Source: Alitibacter langaaensis DSM 22999
GTDB lineage: Bacteria > Pseudomonadota > Gammaproteobacteria > Enterobacterales > Pasteurellaceae
Assembly: GCF_003096995.1 (NCBI RefSeq)
Contig: NZ_QENU01000004.1
Location: forward strand, 1-64,000
Length of the DNA stretch: 64,000 bases
Reading direction: 5' to 3'
Part shown: positions 28,251 to 38,590 of the stretch, piece after piece
Numbering within the stretch: position 1 is the first letter of the stretch
How the letters are laid out: each line of letters begins with the position of its first letter
Made by a program: the position numbers and the translations under genes
The notes under the pieces: generated by a model
The model's input: only the letters and a program-made list of their open reading frames with translations
Databases searched by the model: none
What the model was told of the DNA's origin: nothing

Positions 28251-29267
28251 ATGGCAATTTTAGTGACTGGTGGCGCTGGCTATATTGGTTCGCATACGCT
28301 TGTGGAATTATTAAATAATCACCGTGAGGTTGTGGTATTAGACAATTTATGCAATTCCTCCCCAAAATCCTTAGAGCGCGTAAAGCAAATCACGGGGAAA
28401 ACGGTAAAATTCTATGAAGGCGATATTTTAGATAATGCGCTATTGCAACGTATTTTCGCTGAAAATAAAATTGATGCGGTAATTCATTTTGCAGGATTAA
28501 AAGCCGTTGGCGAAAGCGTGCAAAAGCCGATTGAATATTATCGCAATAATGTCACGGGTTCCCTTAATCTTATTCAAGAAATGCGTAAAGCCGGCGTGTG
28601 GAACTTTATTTTTAGCTCATCTTCTACCGTGTATGGCAACCCTGAAGTCATTCCTGTTACAGAAGATTGCAAGGTGGGTGGCACAACAAATCCTTACGGC
28701 ACATCAAAATTAATGGTCGAACAAATTCTCACGGACATCGTCAAAGCGGTTCCTGAATTTAGCATTACCCTATTGCGTTATTTTAACCCTGTGGGCGCTC
28801 ATGAAAGTGGCTTGATCGGCGAAGATCCAAATGGTATTCCAAATAATTTAATGCCATATATTAGCCAAGTGGCAATTGGTAAACTCAAAGAATTATCTAT
28901 TTTTGGTAACGATTATGACACCGCAGACGGCACAGGGGTGCGTGATTATATCCATGTTGTCGATTTAGCTATTGGGCATGTTAAAGCCTTAAATCGCCAT
29001 GAAAATGACGGTGGTTTACATATTTATAATTTAGGAACAGGTGTGGGCTATTCCGTGTTGGATATGGTGAATGCATTTAATCGCGCAAATGGTATTGAAA
29101 TTCCGTATAAATTTGCTCCTCGCCGAGCAGGCGACATTGCTGTAAATTATGCCGATGCTTCGCGTGCAGCCAAGGAATTAGGCTGGAAAGCCGAACGTGG
29201 TCTGGAACAAATGATGAAAGACACATGGAATTGGCAAAAAAACAATCCGAAAGGTTATAAGGAATAA
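28251..29267 (+). CDS. galE: UDP-glucose 4-epimerase
   Basis: 338 residues from the second of two adjacent ATGs (AAGGA 7 bases upstream; starts [15 protein letters not shown]). Interconverts UDP-glucose and UDP-galactose, supplying galactose for lipooligosaccharide in Haemophilus. Seen: NAD-binding TGGAGYIG at residues 6-13, catalytic Ser/Tyr/Lys in [11 protein letters not shown] and [10 protein letters not shown], and [19 protein letters not shown] near 230. Length is usual. Followed by its own terminator, then ampG in the same direction. Confidence 0.95.
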   Translation: MAILVTGGAGYIGSHTLVELLNNHREVVVLDNLCNSSPKSLERVKQITGKTVKFYEGDILDNALLQRIFAENKIDAVIHFAGLKAVGESVQKPIEYYRNNVTGSLNLIQEMRKAGVWNFIFSSSSTVYGNPEVIPVTEDCKVGGTTNPYGTSKLMVEQILTDIVKAVPEFSITLLRYFNPVGAHESGLIGEDPNGIPNNLMPYISQVAIGKLKELSIFGNDYDTADGTGVRDYIHVVDLAIGHVKALNRHENDGGLHIYNLGTGVGYSVLDMVNAFNRANGIEIPYKFAPRRAGDIAVNYADASRAAKELGWKAERGLEQMMKDTWNWQKNNPKGYKE

Positions 29268-29280
29268 TGTATTCTTCATC

Positions 29281-29307
29281 GGGGCGTCATCACGCCCCAT
29301 TTTTTTA
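29281..29307 (+). terminator. galE terminator
   Basis: GGGGCGT (29281-29287) pairs with ACGCCCC (29292-29298), loop CATC, followed by A and seven T. It is 14 bases after the galE stop. Confidence 0.92.
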
Positions 29308-29344
29308 CTAAGCTAGGTTTAGGCTATTACATTGCAACCCCATT

Positions 29345-30616
29345 ATGCTACAACAACGTTCAATCATTTCACAAATTTTCAGTAAGAATATGCTCCTTTG
29401 CCTGTACACTGGTTTCTGTTCAGGTTTGCCTTATTTTTTATGGGCGCAATTATTGCCCGCTTGGTTCACAAAATCAGGCTTAGACATCAAACTCATTGCG
29501 GGTTTCACCCTTACTTCGCTCCCCTACACATGGAAATTTCTGTGGGCGGCACTGCTCGACCGCTATGCTTTACCCTTTTTAGGCCGCCGTCGTGGTTGGA
29601 TTTTTGTGGTGCAAGTTTTACTGATCACCATTATGGCGTGCTATGGCTTGCTCGATCCACACCAAGATATTCTGATGATTGTGGGTATGTCGATTGCGCT
29701 CACGTTTTTATCCGCCACGCAAGATATCGTGATTGATGCCTATCGCCGAGAAATTCTCTCTGATGAAGAGTTAGGTTTAGGCAATTCTATTCATGTTTAT
29801 GCCTACCGCATTGCTGGGCTTATCCCAGGTGGGTTGTCGTTATTTTTAGCCGATCATTACGCTTGGCAAAGCGTCTTTCTCATTACGGCAAGCTTTTTGC
29901 TGCCTTGCCTATTTGTAACGTTTATTGCTCGCGAACCCAAATCTTTGCCTGTGGATCGCAACCAGCCTTTTTATATGGCATTCGTTGCGCCATTTAAGGA
30001 ATTTTTCCAGCGCAAAGGTATTGCAAGTGCGGTCGGTTTAATCGCATTTATTTTCTTATATAAGTTAGGGGATTCCCTTGCCACATCATTGCAAACGCCG
30101 TTTATTATGAGCATGGGCTACAGCCTTTCAGATATTGCCGCGGTTGTGAAGCTAACATCATTTTGGGCAAGCTTGGCGGGCGGTATTATTGGCGGGATTG
30201 CGATGATAAAAATTGGTGTCAACCGCGCCTTATGGCTTTTCGGTTTAGTGCAATTAATCACCATTTTAGGCTTTGCTTATCTCGCTAGCTTTGAGCATTT
30301 TGATACGGTTCAATTAGCCGAACTGATTAAATTAGGCATCGTCATTACTGGGGAATATCTCGGCGTGGGGCTTGGCACAGCAGCGTTTGTCGCATTTATG
30401 GCGCGAGAAACCAACCCGCTTTATACCGCAATGCAACTCGCTATTTTCACCAGCTTATCAGCACTGCCAAGCAAATTACTTGGTGCTTACACGGGGCACA
30501 TTGTCACCTGGCTGGGCTATTACCCATTCTTCTGGATCTGCTTTTTCTTAGCCATTCCAGGGATGATTTGTCTGATTTGGGTCGCGCCTTGGAATGAAAA
30601 ATCAAAAGAAAATTAG
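29345..30616 (+). CDS. ampG: Muropeptide MFS permease AmpG
   Basis: 423-residue major-facilitator permease that imports GlcNAc-anhydroMurNAc peptides for cell-wall recycling. Typical AmpG features: LCLYTGFCSGLPYFLWAQLL, WKFLWAALLDRYALPFLGRR (the loop 2 motif near residue 60-80), then SATQDIVIDAYRREIL near 128. Twelve or more hydrophobic segments are visible. Alone behind the galE terminator and followed by adk, as in other Haemophilus. No ampC-like beta-lactamase is nearby. Confidence 0.9.
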   Translation: MLQQRSIISQIFSKNMLLCLYTGFCSGLPYFLWAQLLPAWFTKSGLDIKLIAGFTLTSLPYTWKFLWAALLDRYALPFLGRRRGWIFVVQVLLITIMACYGLLDPHQDILMIVGMSIALTFLSATQDIVIDAYRREILSDEELGLGNSIHVYAYRIAGLIPGGLSLFLADHYAWQSVFLITASFLLPCLFVTFIAREPKSLPVDRNQPFYMAFVAPFKEFFQRKGIASAVGLIAFIFLYKLGDSLATSLQTPFIMSMGYSLSDIAAVVKLTSFWASLAGGIIGGIAMIKIGVNRALWLFGLVQLITILGFAYLASFEHFDTVQLAELIKLGIVITGEYLGVGLGTAAFVAFMARETNPLYTAMQLAIFTSLSALPSKLLGAYTGHIVTWLGYYPFFWICFFLAIPGMICLIWVAPWNEKSKEN

Positions 30617-30824
30617 GAATAAAAAATCGAAAGAAAAATCGCCAGCCTAAAACTGTGAGAATTTTGACCGCACTTTTGCCTGTTTCGGGCTGCATATATT
30701 CCATCACACAGTCCTTATCTTATGCGTGATGAATATACAAAATTGTTAAACACCACAAAGCAGAATTTGTTTTCAAGCTCATTGCCTTATGCATTAACTT
30801 TCCGCATTTTTTTGCATTCAGGGC

Positions 30825-31529
<705 letters not shown>

Positions 31530-31553
31530 TCCACATATTTAGTTAATCCATAC

Positions 31554-31593
31554 AAAAGTGCGGTCAAATTTTTCAAAATTTAACCGCACTTTT
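31554..31593. terminator. Uptake-sequence pair as terminator between adk and the siderophore SBP gene
   Basis: 18-base arms with one mismatch (AAAAGTGCGGTCAAATTT with AAATTTAACCGCACTTTT) and a 4-base loop, between convergent stop codons. Confidence 0.85.
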
Positions 31594-31638
31594 CTTATGT
31601 TAAAACCTTTGTTTTTCTATTATCTCACTTCGCTTGTT

Positions 31639-32541
31639 TTACTTCACTGCGGATTCCAGCTCAGTCACCATTTTATCCATAGATTCCAAGCCGCCAAAAG
31701 TTAAATACCAATTTTCCGCATTCAAATACACGATATGGTGATTTTTCGCTGCGTTAGTTTTATTGACGATTTCATTATTTAACACAGTTTGCGCATTATT
31801 GGCTTTATCAGTAATTGCCGCGGTGCGATCTACAACCAGCAAGTAATCAGGATTTTTCTCCGCAATGTATTCAAATCCAATGCTGTTGCCATGAGTTGAA
31901 CCGGTCAAGTTGGTATCAATAGGGGTAAAGCCGAAGTTTTGATACACCATAGCATAACGTGAATTTTGACCAAACGCACTGATACGGCTTTCGTTCACTA
32001 ATGTCATCAGCGCAGTTTTCCCTTTAGCTAAACTCGCTAGTGCAGAAATGCGTTTATCGAGCGCTGCTAATTTCTCTTTGGCTTGCGCTTCTTTATTGAA
32101 GATTTTTCCAATGGCTAAAATATTTTGTTGCAAGCTTGGATAATAATTTGTGTAATCATTTTCAATGTAAAACACTGGCGCAATTTCTTTTAAACGAGCA
32201 AGTGCTTTTTTCTGACGGGTGGAAGCAATAATTAAATCTGGTTTCACATCATTAATATTTTCAAACGCAGGCTCTGGTGCAGTGCCCATATTGGCATATT
32301 TTTCATCCTTAAATTCAGATAAATAAGCCGGTACTTTGCCTTTGATTGTGCCTACCACACGATCTTTCACGCCTAATTGACGCATAGTATCTAACGCCGC
32401 AAAATCAAGCACCGCAACACGTTGCGGATTTTCTGGCACCACTTGTTTGCCCGCAAAGTTTTCGACCGTAATGTCCGCTGCATTCGTATTAACAGCCCAA
32501 AGTGCGGTTAAAGTAACAGCTAAAATTGAACGTTTTTTCAT
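31639..32541 (-). CDS. Siderophore ABC transporter substrate-binding protein
   Basis: 300 residues. Signal peptide MKKRSILAVTLTALWAVNTNA, cleaved before ADITVENF, so it is a soluble periplasmic protein. It then follows the FatB/YclQ/CeuE/VctP pattern: PQRVAVLDFAALDTMRQLGV near 40-59, KPDLIIASTRQKKALARLKE, SIGFEYIAEKNPDYLLVVDR and the C-terminal YLTFGGLESMDKMV. It should bind a catecholate Fe(III)-siderophore or related chelate. Last gene of a four-gene operon with two permeases and an ATPase; the exact ligand is not readable. Confidence 0.85.
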   Translation of the reverse strand: MKKRSILAVTLTALWAVNTNAADITVENFAGKQVVPENPQRVAVLDFAALDTMRQLGVKDRVVGTIKGKVPAYLSEFKDEKYANMGTAPEPAFENINDVKPDLIIASTRQKKALARLKEIAPVFYIENDYTNYYPSLQQNILAIGKIFNKEAQAKEKLAALDKRISALASLAKGKTALMTLVNESRISAFGQNSRYAMVYQNFGFTPIDTNLTGSTHGNSIGFEYIAEKNPDYLLVVDRTAAITDKANNAQTVLNNEIVNKTNAAKNHHIVYLNAENWYLTFGGLESMDKMVTELESAVK

Positions 32542-32566
32542 TATGATTTTCTCCTGTTAATAAATT

Positions 32567-33331
32567 TTAGTTTCTAAAATAGGTCGCAATTTTATGTCCT
32601 GCAATTTCTTGAATAGGGATCGACATTTCATAAATATCTTCCAAAACATGGCTTTGCATAATTTCTTCAACACTGCCCTGCGCCACTAAATTGCCCTGTT
32701 TCATCGCCACAATATAATCGGAATAGCAAGAGGCAAAGTTAATATCATGAATTACGATCACCACGGTTTTATTCAGTTCGGTGACCAATTTACGCAACAC
32801 TTTCATGATTTGCACCGAATGTTTCATATCTAAATTATTAAGCGGCTCATCAAGCAAAATGTAATCCGTATCTTGAGCAAGAGTCATTGCGATGTAAGCC
32901 CGCTGACGTTGCCCCCCACTTAATTGGTCAATATAACGATGGCGAAATTCCTCTAAATCCATATAGCCAATCGCATTGTCAATAAAAGTGCGGTCAGTTT
33001 TCGTTAAATTTCCTTTAGAATAAGGAAAACGCCCAAACGCCACTAAATCTTCCACCGTTAAACGCAAATTAATATGGTTCGACTGCTTTAAAATAGAAAG
33101 CTGTTTCGCGATATCTGCGCTTTTTTGTTGAGAAAGTGGGCTGCCATTTAGCAACACTTCGCCATTATCCGCTGCAAGTAAACGGCTAATAATGGATAAT
33201 ACCGTGCTTTTCCCTGCGCCGTTTGGGCCGATAAACGATGTAATTTTCCCCTGTGGAATGGTTAAAGAAACCGAATTTACTACCGTTTTATCGCCGTATT
33301 TTTTCGTAATATCACAAATTTCTATTGCCAT
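32567..33331 (-). CDS. Siderophore ABC transporter ATP-binding protein
   Basis: 254-residue ABC ATPase of the FecE/YclP/VctC type. Walker A GPNGAGKSTVLS near 34-45, signature LSGGQRQRAYIAMTLAQ near 136-152, Walker B YILLDEPLNNLD near 157-168, switch His in VIVIHDINFAS. It powers import by the two adjacent permeases. Its start overlaps the end of the upstream permease gene by 10 bases, indicating coupled translation. Confidence 0.9.
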   Translation of the reverse strand: MAIEICDITKKYGDKTVVNSVSLTIPQGKITSFIGPNGAGKSTVLSIISRLLAADNGEVLLNGSPLSQQKSADIAKQLSILKQSNHINLRLTVEDLVAFGRFPYSKGNLTKTDRTFIDNAIGYMDLEEFRHRYIDQLSGGQRQRAYIAMTLAQDTDYILLDEPLNNLDMKHSVQIMKVLRKLVTELNKTVVIVIHDINFASCYSDYIVAMKQGNLVAQGSVEEIMQSHVLEDIYEMSIPIQEIAGHKIATYFRN

Positions 33332-34293
33332 TTTTTGCTCGTTCTTAACAGTAAATAAATAAAATACACGCCACCGACAAAATTAATGATAATGCTTAAG
33401 GTCGTGTTAAAAGTGAACACGCGTGCCACCAATGTTTGCCCTAAAATCAATGTCATCATCGAGATCAACATCGCGGCAGGGATTAAAATCTTGTGTTTAT
33501 AGGTTGGCATAAATTCAAAGGTTAAATTCATCACCAACAGCCCAAGAAAGGTTAATGGACCGACAAGTGCGGTCGCCACGGAAATTAAAATTGCCACAAT
33601 CACCAATAAAATTTTCGCCAGTGATTGATAAGGCACGCCAAGATTAATCGCTTGCTCACGCCCTAAAGCCAACACATCAAAATAACGCCAATAGCGCAAT
33701 GACCACAGCATTGTTGCCACTAGCATCACCAAAGCGAGCCAGAGAATATCTTGGTTTATGCGGTTGAAACTGGCGACACCAATATCTTGCGCTACTTGAA
33801 ATTCATTCGGATCGATCAGCACTTCCATAAAGGTTGTCATGCTTTGGAAAAAAGTGCCGAAAACGATGCCGACTAATAATAAAAAGAAAATATTTTGGCT
33901 TTCTCGGCGGAATAAAAAATAATAAAGCAACAAAGCAAAGCCAACCATAATGGACGTAGAAACAAGAAATAGTAATGTTTGGTTGACCGACATCAAGGTG
34001 GTGAAACCAAACATAAAGATAATCAGAGTTTGAATTAAGAGATAAAGCGAATCCAACCCTAAAATACTCGGCGTTAAAATACGATTATTGGCAATCACTT
34101 GGAAGATCATAGTCGCCAGCGCAATTGCCGCCCCAGTGACCGCAATGGCAATGAGATTCAACACTCGATGATGCAGAGCATATTCCCAACGATTCGGTAA
34201 TTGATAAAACAAAAATGCCACCACCGCAAACAAGACTAGCAAGCCTAAACTTGCTAATTTTTGACCGCACTTTGCACCAGATTGACTATTCAT
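33322..34293 (-). CDS. Siderophore ABC transporter permease (second subunit)
   Basis: 323 residues of the FecCD/BtuC permease family with eight to ten helices; conserved ATMIFQVIANNRILTPSILGLDSLY near residues 60-84 and GPLTFLGLLVMNL near 244-256 (coupling region) are visible. Pairs with the permease encoded just upstream (8-base overlap). Equivalent to YclO/CeuC/VctG. Confidence 0.87.
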   Translation of the reverse strand: MNSQSGAKCGQKLASLGLLVLFAVVAFLFYQLPNRWEYALHHRVLNLIAIAVTGAAIALATMIFQVIANNRILTPSILGLDSLYLLIQTLIIFMFGFTTLMSVNQTLLFLVSTSIMVGFALLLYYFLFRRESQNIFFLLLVGIVFGTFFQSMTTFMEVLIDPNEFQVAQDIGVASFNRINQDILWLALVMLVATMLWSLRYWRYFDVLALGREQAINLGVPYQSLAKILLVIVAILISVATALVGPLTFLGLLVMNLTFEFMPTYKHKILIPAAMLISMMTLILGQTLVARVFTFNTTLSIIINFVGGVYFIYLLLRTSKKWQ

Positions 34294-35239
34294 ATTGATA
34301 CCGCTTGAAAAGTAAAATCAAAAAAATCGCACTACCACATACCCCAACCACCGCATTAATCGCAATTTCATAGGGATAAATCACTACACGGCCTAAAATA
34401 TCACACAGCAACACAAATACCGCCCCGAGCAATGCCGTATGCGACAAAATTTTCTTCAAATTATCCCCTAAATATAAGGTGACTAAATTCGGAATAATCA
34501 AGCCTAAAAAAGGAATTACGCCAACCGAAATAATGATAATTGATGACACCGTTGCCACAATCGCAAGCCCGAGATAAAGCACTTGCGTATAATTCAGCCC
34601 TAAATTCGTGGCAAAATCCTGCCCCATTCCCACAATGGAAAAACGGTGTGCAAATAAATAGGCAAAAATAAGCGCGGGAATACTGAAGTATAAAAGCTCA
34701 TAACGCCCCGCCATCACCAAAGAAAAATCCCCTTGCAGCCAGCCCGAGAGATTTTGGATAAGATCTTCTTTATAGGCAATAAACATCGTAATCGAGCTGA
34801 TAATATTGCCAAACATAATCCCCACCAGCGGAACGAAAATGCTGTCCTTAAATTTTAGGCGAGAGAGAATCGTCATAAATAACAACGTGCCGATAAACGC
34901 CACCGCAATGGCTACCGTAGTTTTTGTTAATACTGAAGCTGTCGGCAAGAAAATCATCGTGAGCAAAATGCCTAAACGAGCGCTATCCATTGTGCCCGCC
35001 GTGGTTGGAGAAACAAAACGGTTACGGCTCAACTGCTGCATCACCAAACCACAAATGCTCAACGAAGCCCCAGCGATCAAAATGCTAATTAAACGTGGAA
35101 CACGGCTAATTAAGAAGATCTGCCATTGTTCAGGGTTGAAGTTAAGTAACCCACTGATATTTAAGGTGCTCACACCAATAAATAATGAAATGAAAGAAAG
35201 CAAGATCAATAAAAAAACTAAATAACGGCGCTTAAACAT
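34286..35239 (-). CDS. Siderophore ABC transporter permease (first subunit)
   Basis: 317 residues from the ATG at 35237-35239 (GAGGGTG immediately upstream, and MFKRRYLVFLL begins the first helix); an in-frame ATG at 35311 would add 24 residues and overlap the Fur box, so is less likely. FecCD family: SICGLVMQQLSRNRFVSPTTAG near 80-100 and VGVIPFLGLIIPNLVTLYLG near 243. First gene of the iron-chelate uptake operon permease-permease-ATPase-SBP. Confidence 0.85.
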   Translation of the reverse strand: MFKRRYLVFLLILLSFISLFIGVSTLNISGLLNFNPEQWQIFLISRVPRLISILIAGASLSICGLVMQQLSRNRFVSPTTAGTMDSARLGILLTMIFLPTASVLTKTTVAIAVAFIGTLLFMTILSRLKFKDSIFVPLVGIMFGNIISSITMFIAYKEDLIQNLSGWLQGDFSLVMAGRYELLYFSIPALIFAYLFAHRFSIVGMGQDFATNLGLNYTQVLYLGLAIVATVSSIIIISVGVIPFLGLIIPNLVTLYLGDNLKKILSHTALLGAVFVLLCDILGRVVIYPYEIAINAVVGVCGSAIFLILLFKRYQYE

Positions 35240-35259
35240 CACCCTCAATACCGATAAAG

Positions 35260-35278
35260 TAAAATGATAACAATTCTT
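35260..35278 (-). promoter_or_regulatory. Candidate Fur box before the siderophore transporter operon
   Basis: TAAAATGATAACAATTCTT (plus strand) matches 13 of 19 positions of the Fur consensus GATAATGATAATCATTATC by my own alignment. It lies 20-40 bases upstream of the first permease start, where it would cover the promoter. Iron-dependent repression is the expected outcome. Confidence 0.6.
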
Positions 35279-35479
35279 AATATAGAATATCATCCTAAAA
35301 ATTTTGCGCAATAAAAAAGTGCAGTAAAAATTAAAGCATTTTTGACCGCACTTAGGTTAGCTTGTTGATATTGCTATTTTGCTCACTCAAACATCATAAC
35401 AATTACATTGCCACTGCAATTTTCCCATCGGGTTTTGACCCGTATTATTGAGTTCTTAGAGCAATAAATATTAACTGAA

Positions 35480-36229
35480 TTACCAAGGTTGTGTTGTTGG
35501 GCCCAAAGTAAATTCACTCACATTGGTGTCATCTGGCTGGCTTAATGCAAATGCGACTACATTTGCCACACGTTCTGCCGGAATTTCATAGGCATCGTAT
35601 AACTGACGGTAAGCTGTCGATGTTGCTTCATCAGTGATATTAGAGACTAATTCTGATTGTACCGCCGCTGGATAAATAGTCGCTGTACGAATGTTAGTGC
35701 CAGCTTGTGCGGATTCCATACGCAAAGCTTCCATAATGGCTTTCACCGCCCATTTGGTACCACAATACACCGCACAACCTGGATAGACTTTTAAACCTGC
35801 CACAGAAGACACGCTTAAAATATGACCTGATTTTTGTTCGTTGAAAGTCGGTAATACGGCAGCGATACCATTCAACACGCCTTTGATATTTACCTCCACC
35901 ATCGCATTCCAATTTTCTGTTTCAAGCGCAGAAAGCGGTGAATTTGGCATTAAACCTGCATTGAGAAAAATTGCATCGAGTTTACCAAAGGCGGATTTGG
36001 CTAGCTCAACCAGCATAGCATTATCTTCAGGTTTAGTTACATCAGTAACACGATAAACCGCTTCGCCACCTTGTGCTTTGATATTATTTACAATTTCCTG
36101 TAATTTAGCCTCACGACGCGCACCAAGTACAAGTTTTGCGCCTTCTTCTGCCAATTTATACGCTGTTGCTTCGCCAATACCACTTGATGCTCCCGTGATA
36201 ATCACGACTTTATTTTTAATGTTATCCAT
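35480..36229 (-). CDS. SDR family oxidoreductase
   Basis: About 248 residues from the ATG at 36227-36229 (AAAGGA 8 bases upstream; starts MDNIKNKVVIITGASSGIGE). Classical short-chain dehydrogenase: cofactor loop TGASSGIG at 12-19, ARR after beta-2 suggesting NADP, NAG at about 90, catalytic Ser (SVSSVAG), and Tyr-x-x-x-Lys in YCGTK. It resembles YdfG/clavulanate-type SDRs of unknown substrate. Single gene next to the CMD-cupin gene. Confidence 0.87.
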   Translation of the reverse strand: MDNIKNKVVIITGASSGIGEATAYKLAEEGAKLVLGARREAKLQEIVNNIKAQGGEAVYRVTDVTKPEDNAMLVELAKSAFGKLDAIFLNAGLMPNSPLSALETENWNAMVEVNIKGVLNGIAAVLPTFNEQKSGHILSVSSVAGLKVYPGCAVYCGTKWAVKAIMEALRMESAQAGTNIRTATIYPAAVQSELVSNITDEATSTAYRQLYDAYEIPAERVANVVAFALSQPDDTNVSEFTLGPTTQPW

Positions 36230-36428
36230 TGTGTTTTCCTTTTGTTTTGTAGCTAATGACCATAAGCTTACACTTGTCATTTACGCATAACAATGACATA
36301 AATCCGAATTAATTATTAAGCAAATCCGAATAATCTTTTTATATTTAGGTCAGCTATTTCTCTCTATTTTGCTGAGAAAGCTCAATTGTGGCTAATTTTC
36401 TGCTCTAACACATAAAACAAGAGAAAGA

Positions 36429-37388
36429 TTACAATTTGTTATATTCTTCGTCTGAAACTGCTTCTAACCATTCGTTACTGGTATTTTCTCCGTCCACTTC
36501 TACGGCTAAATGTTGAAACCAGCTGTCTTTAGCGGCGCCGTGCCAATGTTTTACGTTGGCTGGAATGTTCACTACATCGCCTGCTTTGAGTGCTTGTGCA
36601 GGTTTGCCCCATTCTTGATAATAGCCTCGTCCTGCTGTCACAATAAGCAGCTGACCGCCGCCTTTGCTTGCATGATGAATATGCCAATTGTTGCGAACGG
36701 TGGGTTCAAACGTCACGTTATAGATTTTCACTTGCTCGGTCGAAATTGGGGCAAGATAGCTTTTGCCTGTAAAATATTGAGCATAAGCATCATTTGATTG
36801 ACCAAGCGGGAATTGGCTCAATGTTGGCGGAAGTATGGCTTTAATTTCAGCAATTTGCGCATCCGTCACGCCATTATGCTTACTAATGCCAATATGCGCA
36901 TTAAGTTGGCTTTCTGCGCCTGCAAGCTGGCTAAGGGCTGCCACAGTCACGATTTCGCGTTCTTGCCATGTTAATAAATCGCTAGCAAAAATATCGCCAA
37001 ATAAATGCGCTTTTAAATAGCGATCGATATCGGGCGAAAGCGCGGTTAAATTCACAGTTTGTCCGACTAAATCGGTTTGTGTTTGCGTGCCTTGTTGAAG
37101 AATATCAGTATCGGCTGCAAGTGCGGTCGGTTCTCGTCCAATTTCTGTTTTTACGCCTTTTTCTTGTCGCTCGTTCACGGTTTCCATCAACGCATTTAAC
37201 GCATTTAAACTGCGCGGAAAGCCCGTATAAGCATAAAGTTGCACCATCACATCTTTAATTTCATTCACGGTTAATCCGTTATCTAACGCCTGATCGGTGG
37301 CAATTTTTAAGTTTTCGATATCGCCTTTAGCGGTTAAAGCGCCAATTTTGGCAAGTGAATATTGTCGAGTGGAAAGATTCATTTGCAT
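36429..37388 (-). CDS. Carboxymuconolactone decarboxylase-like / cupin fusion protein
   Basis: 319 residues in three parts: a CMD (AhpD-like) domain at about 1-80 (GLTVNEIKDVMVQLYAYTGFPRSLNAL), a second CMD domain at about 120-190 (LTWQEREIVTVAALSQLAGAESQLNAHIG), and a cupin at about 215-305 (NNWHIHHASKGGGQLLIV, then HWHGAAKDSWFQHLAVEV) with metal-binding histidines. Neither CMD domain shows the CxxC of active AhpD peroxidases. Such fusions are common but of unknown activity. Divergent from the LysR gene at 37655, its likely regulator. Start choice: M1 or M3. Confidence 0.82.
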   Translation of the reverse strand: MQMNLSTRQYSLAKIGALTAKGDIENLKIATDQALDNGLTVNEIKDVMVQLYAYTGFPRSLNALNALMETVNERQEKGVKTEIGREPTALAADTDILQQGTQTQTDLVGQTVNLTALSPDIDRYLKAHLFGDIFASDLLTWQEREIVTVAALSQLAGAESQLNAHIGISKHNGVTDAQIAEIKAILPPTLSQFPLGQSNDAYAQYFTGKSYLAPISTEQVKIYNVTFEPTVRNNWHIHHASKGGGQLLIVTAGRGYYQEWGKPAQALKAGDVVNIPANVKHWHGAAKDSWFQHLAVEVDGENTSNEWLEAVSDEEYNKL

Positions 37389-37606
37389 TGCTCCTTGTGC
37401 TGTCTGTTGTGTTGCAGGTTTTGTGTCAGTGGCAAAAACGTCTCTGGCAAGGCAAAAAGTGCGGTCAAAATTTGAAGGGTTTTGGTTAGCGGTGTCATTT
37501 GTTCGCTAACCATATAAGTAGAAACAATTATATATTATAGAACCTTGTTTATGTGATGATAATAACGAAAAAACGAATTCTCTATTAGGTAGAATCAAAC
37601 AATCAG

Positions 37607-37624
37607 TATATGATAACGCATATA
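37607..37624. promoter_or_regulatory. Inverted repeat TATATG-N6-CATATA, LysR-type operator candidate
   Basis: A perfect 6-base dyad lies 30 bases before the LysR gene start in the region shared with the divergent CMD-cupin gene, the usual position for a LysR autoregulatory site. Confidence 0.45.
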
Positions 37625-37654
37625 AAAATTAATAAATTTGATGAGAAAAATACT

Positions 37655-38551
37655 ATGCACAGTTCAATTTATGGCTATTTGACTATATTTCATACAATTG
37701 TCGCTGAAGGCTCTATCGCAGGAGCGGCGCGTAAATTACAAATGGCATCGCCTTCAATTAGCCAATCCCTCAAGCTCTTGGAACAGCACGTGGGCTTGCC
37801 GCTATTCAACCGCACGACGCGGAAAATGGAATTAACCGAAGCGGGTTATCGTTTGGCGGAATCCACTCGTGATGCATTGCAATCCTTAGCCGTTGCCGTA
37901 GAAACGGTGCAAGATCTCAGCAACACGCCCAAAGGCATCGTCAGAATTACCGTTCCCCAAGTGGCATATTGGTTGTTAATCGAGCCCCGCTTAGGCGAAT
38001 TTTCCGAACGTTTTCCCGATATTCAATTAGAAATTTCGATTAATGACGGCATTGTCGATATTTTAAAAGAGCGGTTTGATTTGGGGATCCGCTTTGGTGA
38101 TAAAGTCGAAGAAAATATGGTCGCCAAAAAACTCACCGCGCCGCTCCGTTTGGGAATATATGCGTCTAAGGCTTATCAAGCAAAATTCGGGCTGCCTAAA
38201 AAAATTGAAGATCTGCAACAACATCGTTTAATTGGCTTTCGTTTTACCACCTCTAATCGCATTTTCCCATTAACCTTACTCAAAGACGGCGAAGAAATTT
38301 CAGTGGATATGAAAATGCCAATGATGGCGAACAGTTTATCGGTTGTCAAATCTGCGATAAAACAAGGGGTTGGCATTGGGCATCATTTTGAGCCATTAAT
38401 CGCCAGCTATGAAGATAAATCCGAATTTTCACCCGTGCTAGAAAAACATTGGAAAACCTTCGGCACGCTTTATCTCTATTATATGCAGCATAACCAAAAA
38501 GCAGGGCGAATACGCGCTGTGATTGACTTTCTTACCGAGCCCCAAGCTTAA
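37655..38551 (+). CDS. LysR family transcriptional regulator
   Basis: 298 residues from the ATG at 37655 (MHSSIYGYLTIFHTIVAEGS). An upstream in-frame ATG (37610) overlaps the dyad and is not preferred. The N-terminal winged helix GSIAGAARKLQMASPSISQSLKLLEQHVG is followed by the NRTTRKMELTEAG hallmark and an effector domain. It is of the DsdC/PcaQ-like 'NRTTRK' subgroup, often controlling a divergent oxidoreductase; here the CMD-cupin gene and perhaps the SDR. Confidence 0.87.
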   Translation: MHSSIYGYLTIFHTIVAEGSIAGAARKLQMASPSISQSLKLLEQHVGLPLFNRTTRKMELTEAGYRLAESTRDALQSLAVAVETVQDLSNTPKGIVRITVPQVAYWLLIEPRLGEFSERFPDIQLEISINDGIVDILKERFDLGIRFGDKVEENMVAKKLTAPLRLGIYASKAYQAKFGLPKKIEDLQQHRLIGFRFTTSNRIFPLTLLKDGEEISVDMKMPMMANSLSVVKSAIKQGVGIGHHFEPLIASYEDKSEFSPVLEKHWKTFGTLYLYYMQHNQKAGRIRAVIDFLTEPQA

Positions 38552-38559
38552 AACAATAT

Positions 38560-38590
38560 AGACCGTCTTTAAACTAGGCGGTCTTTTTTA
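38560..38590 (+). terminator. Terminator of the LysR gene at 37655
   Basis: AGACCGTC and GGCGGTCT form an imperfect stem followed by TTTTTT, 10 bases after the stop codon. Confidence 0.75.
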
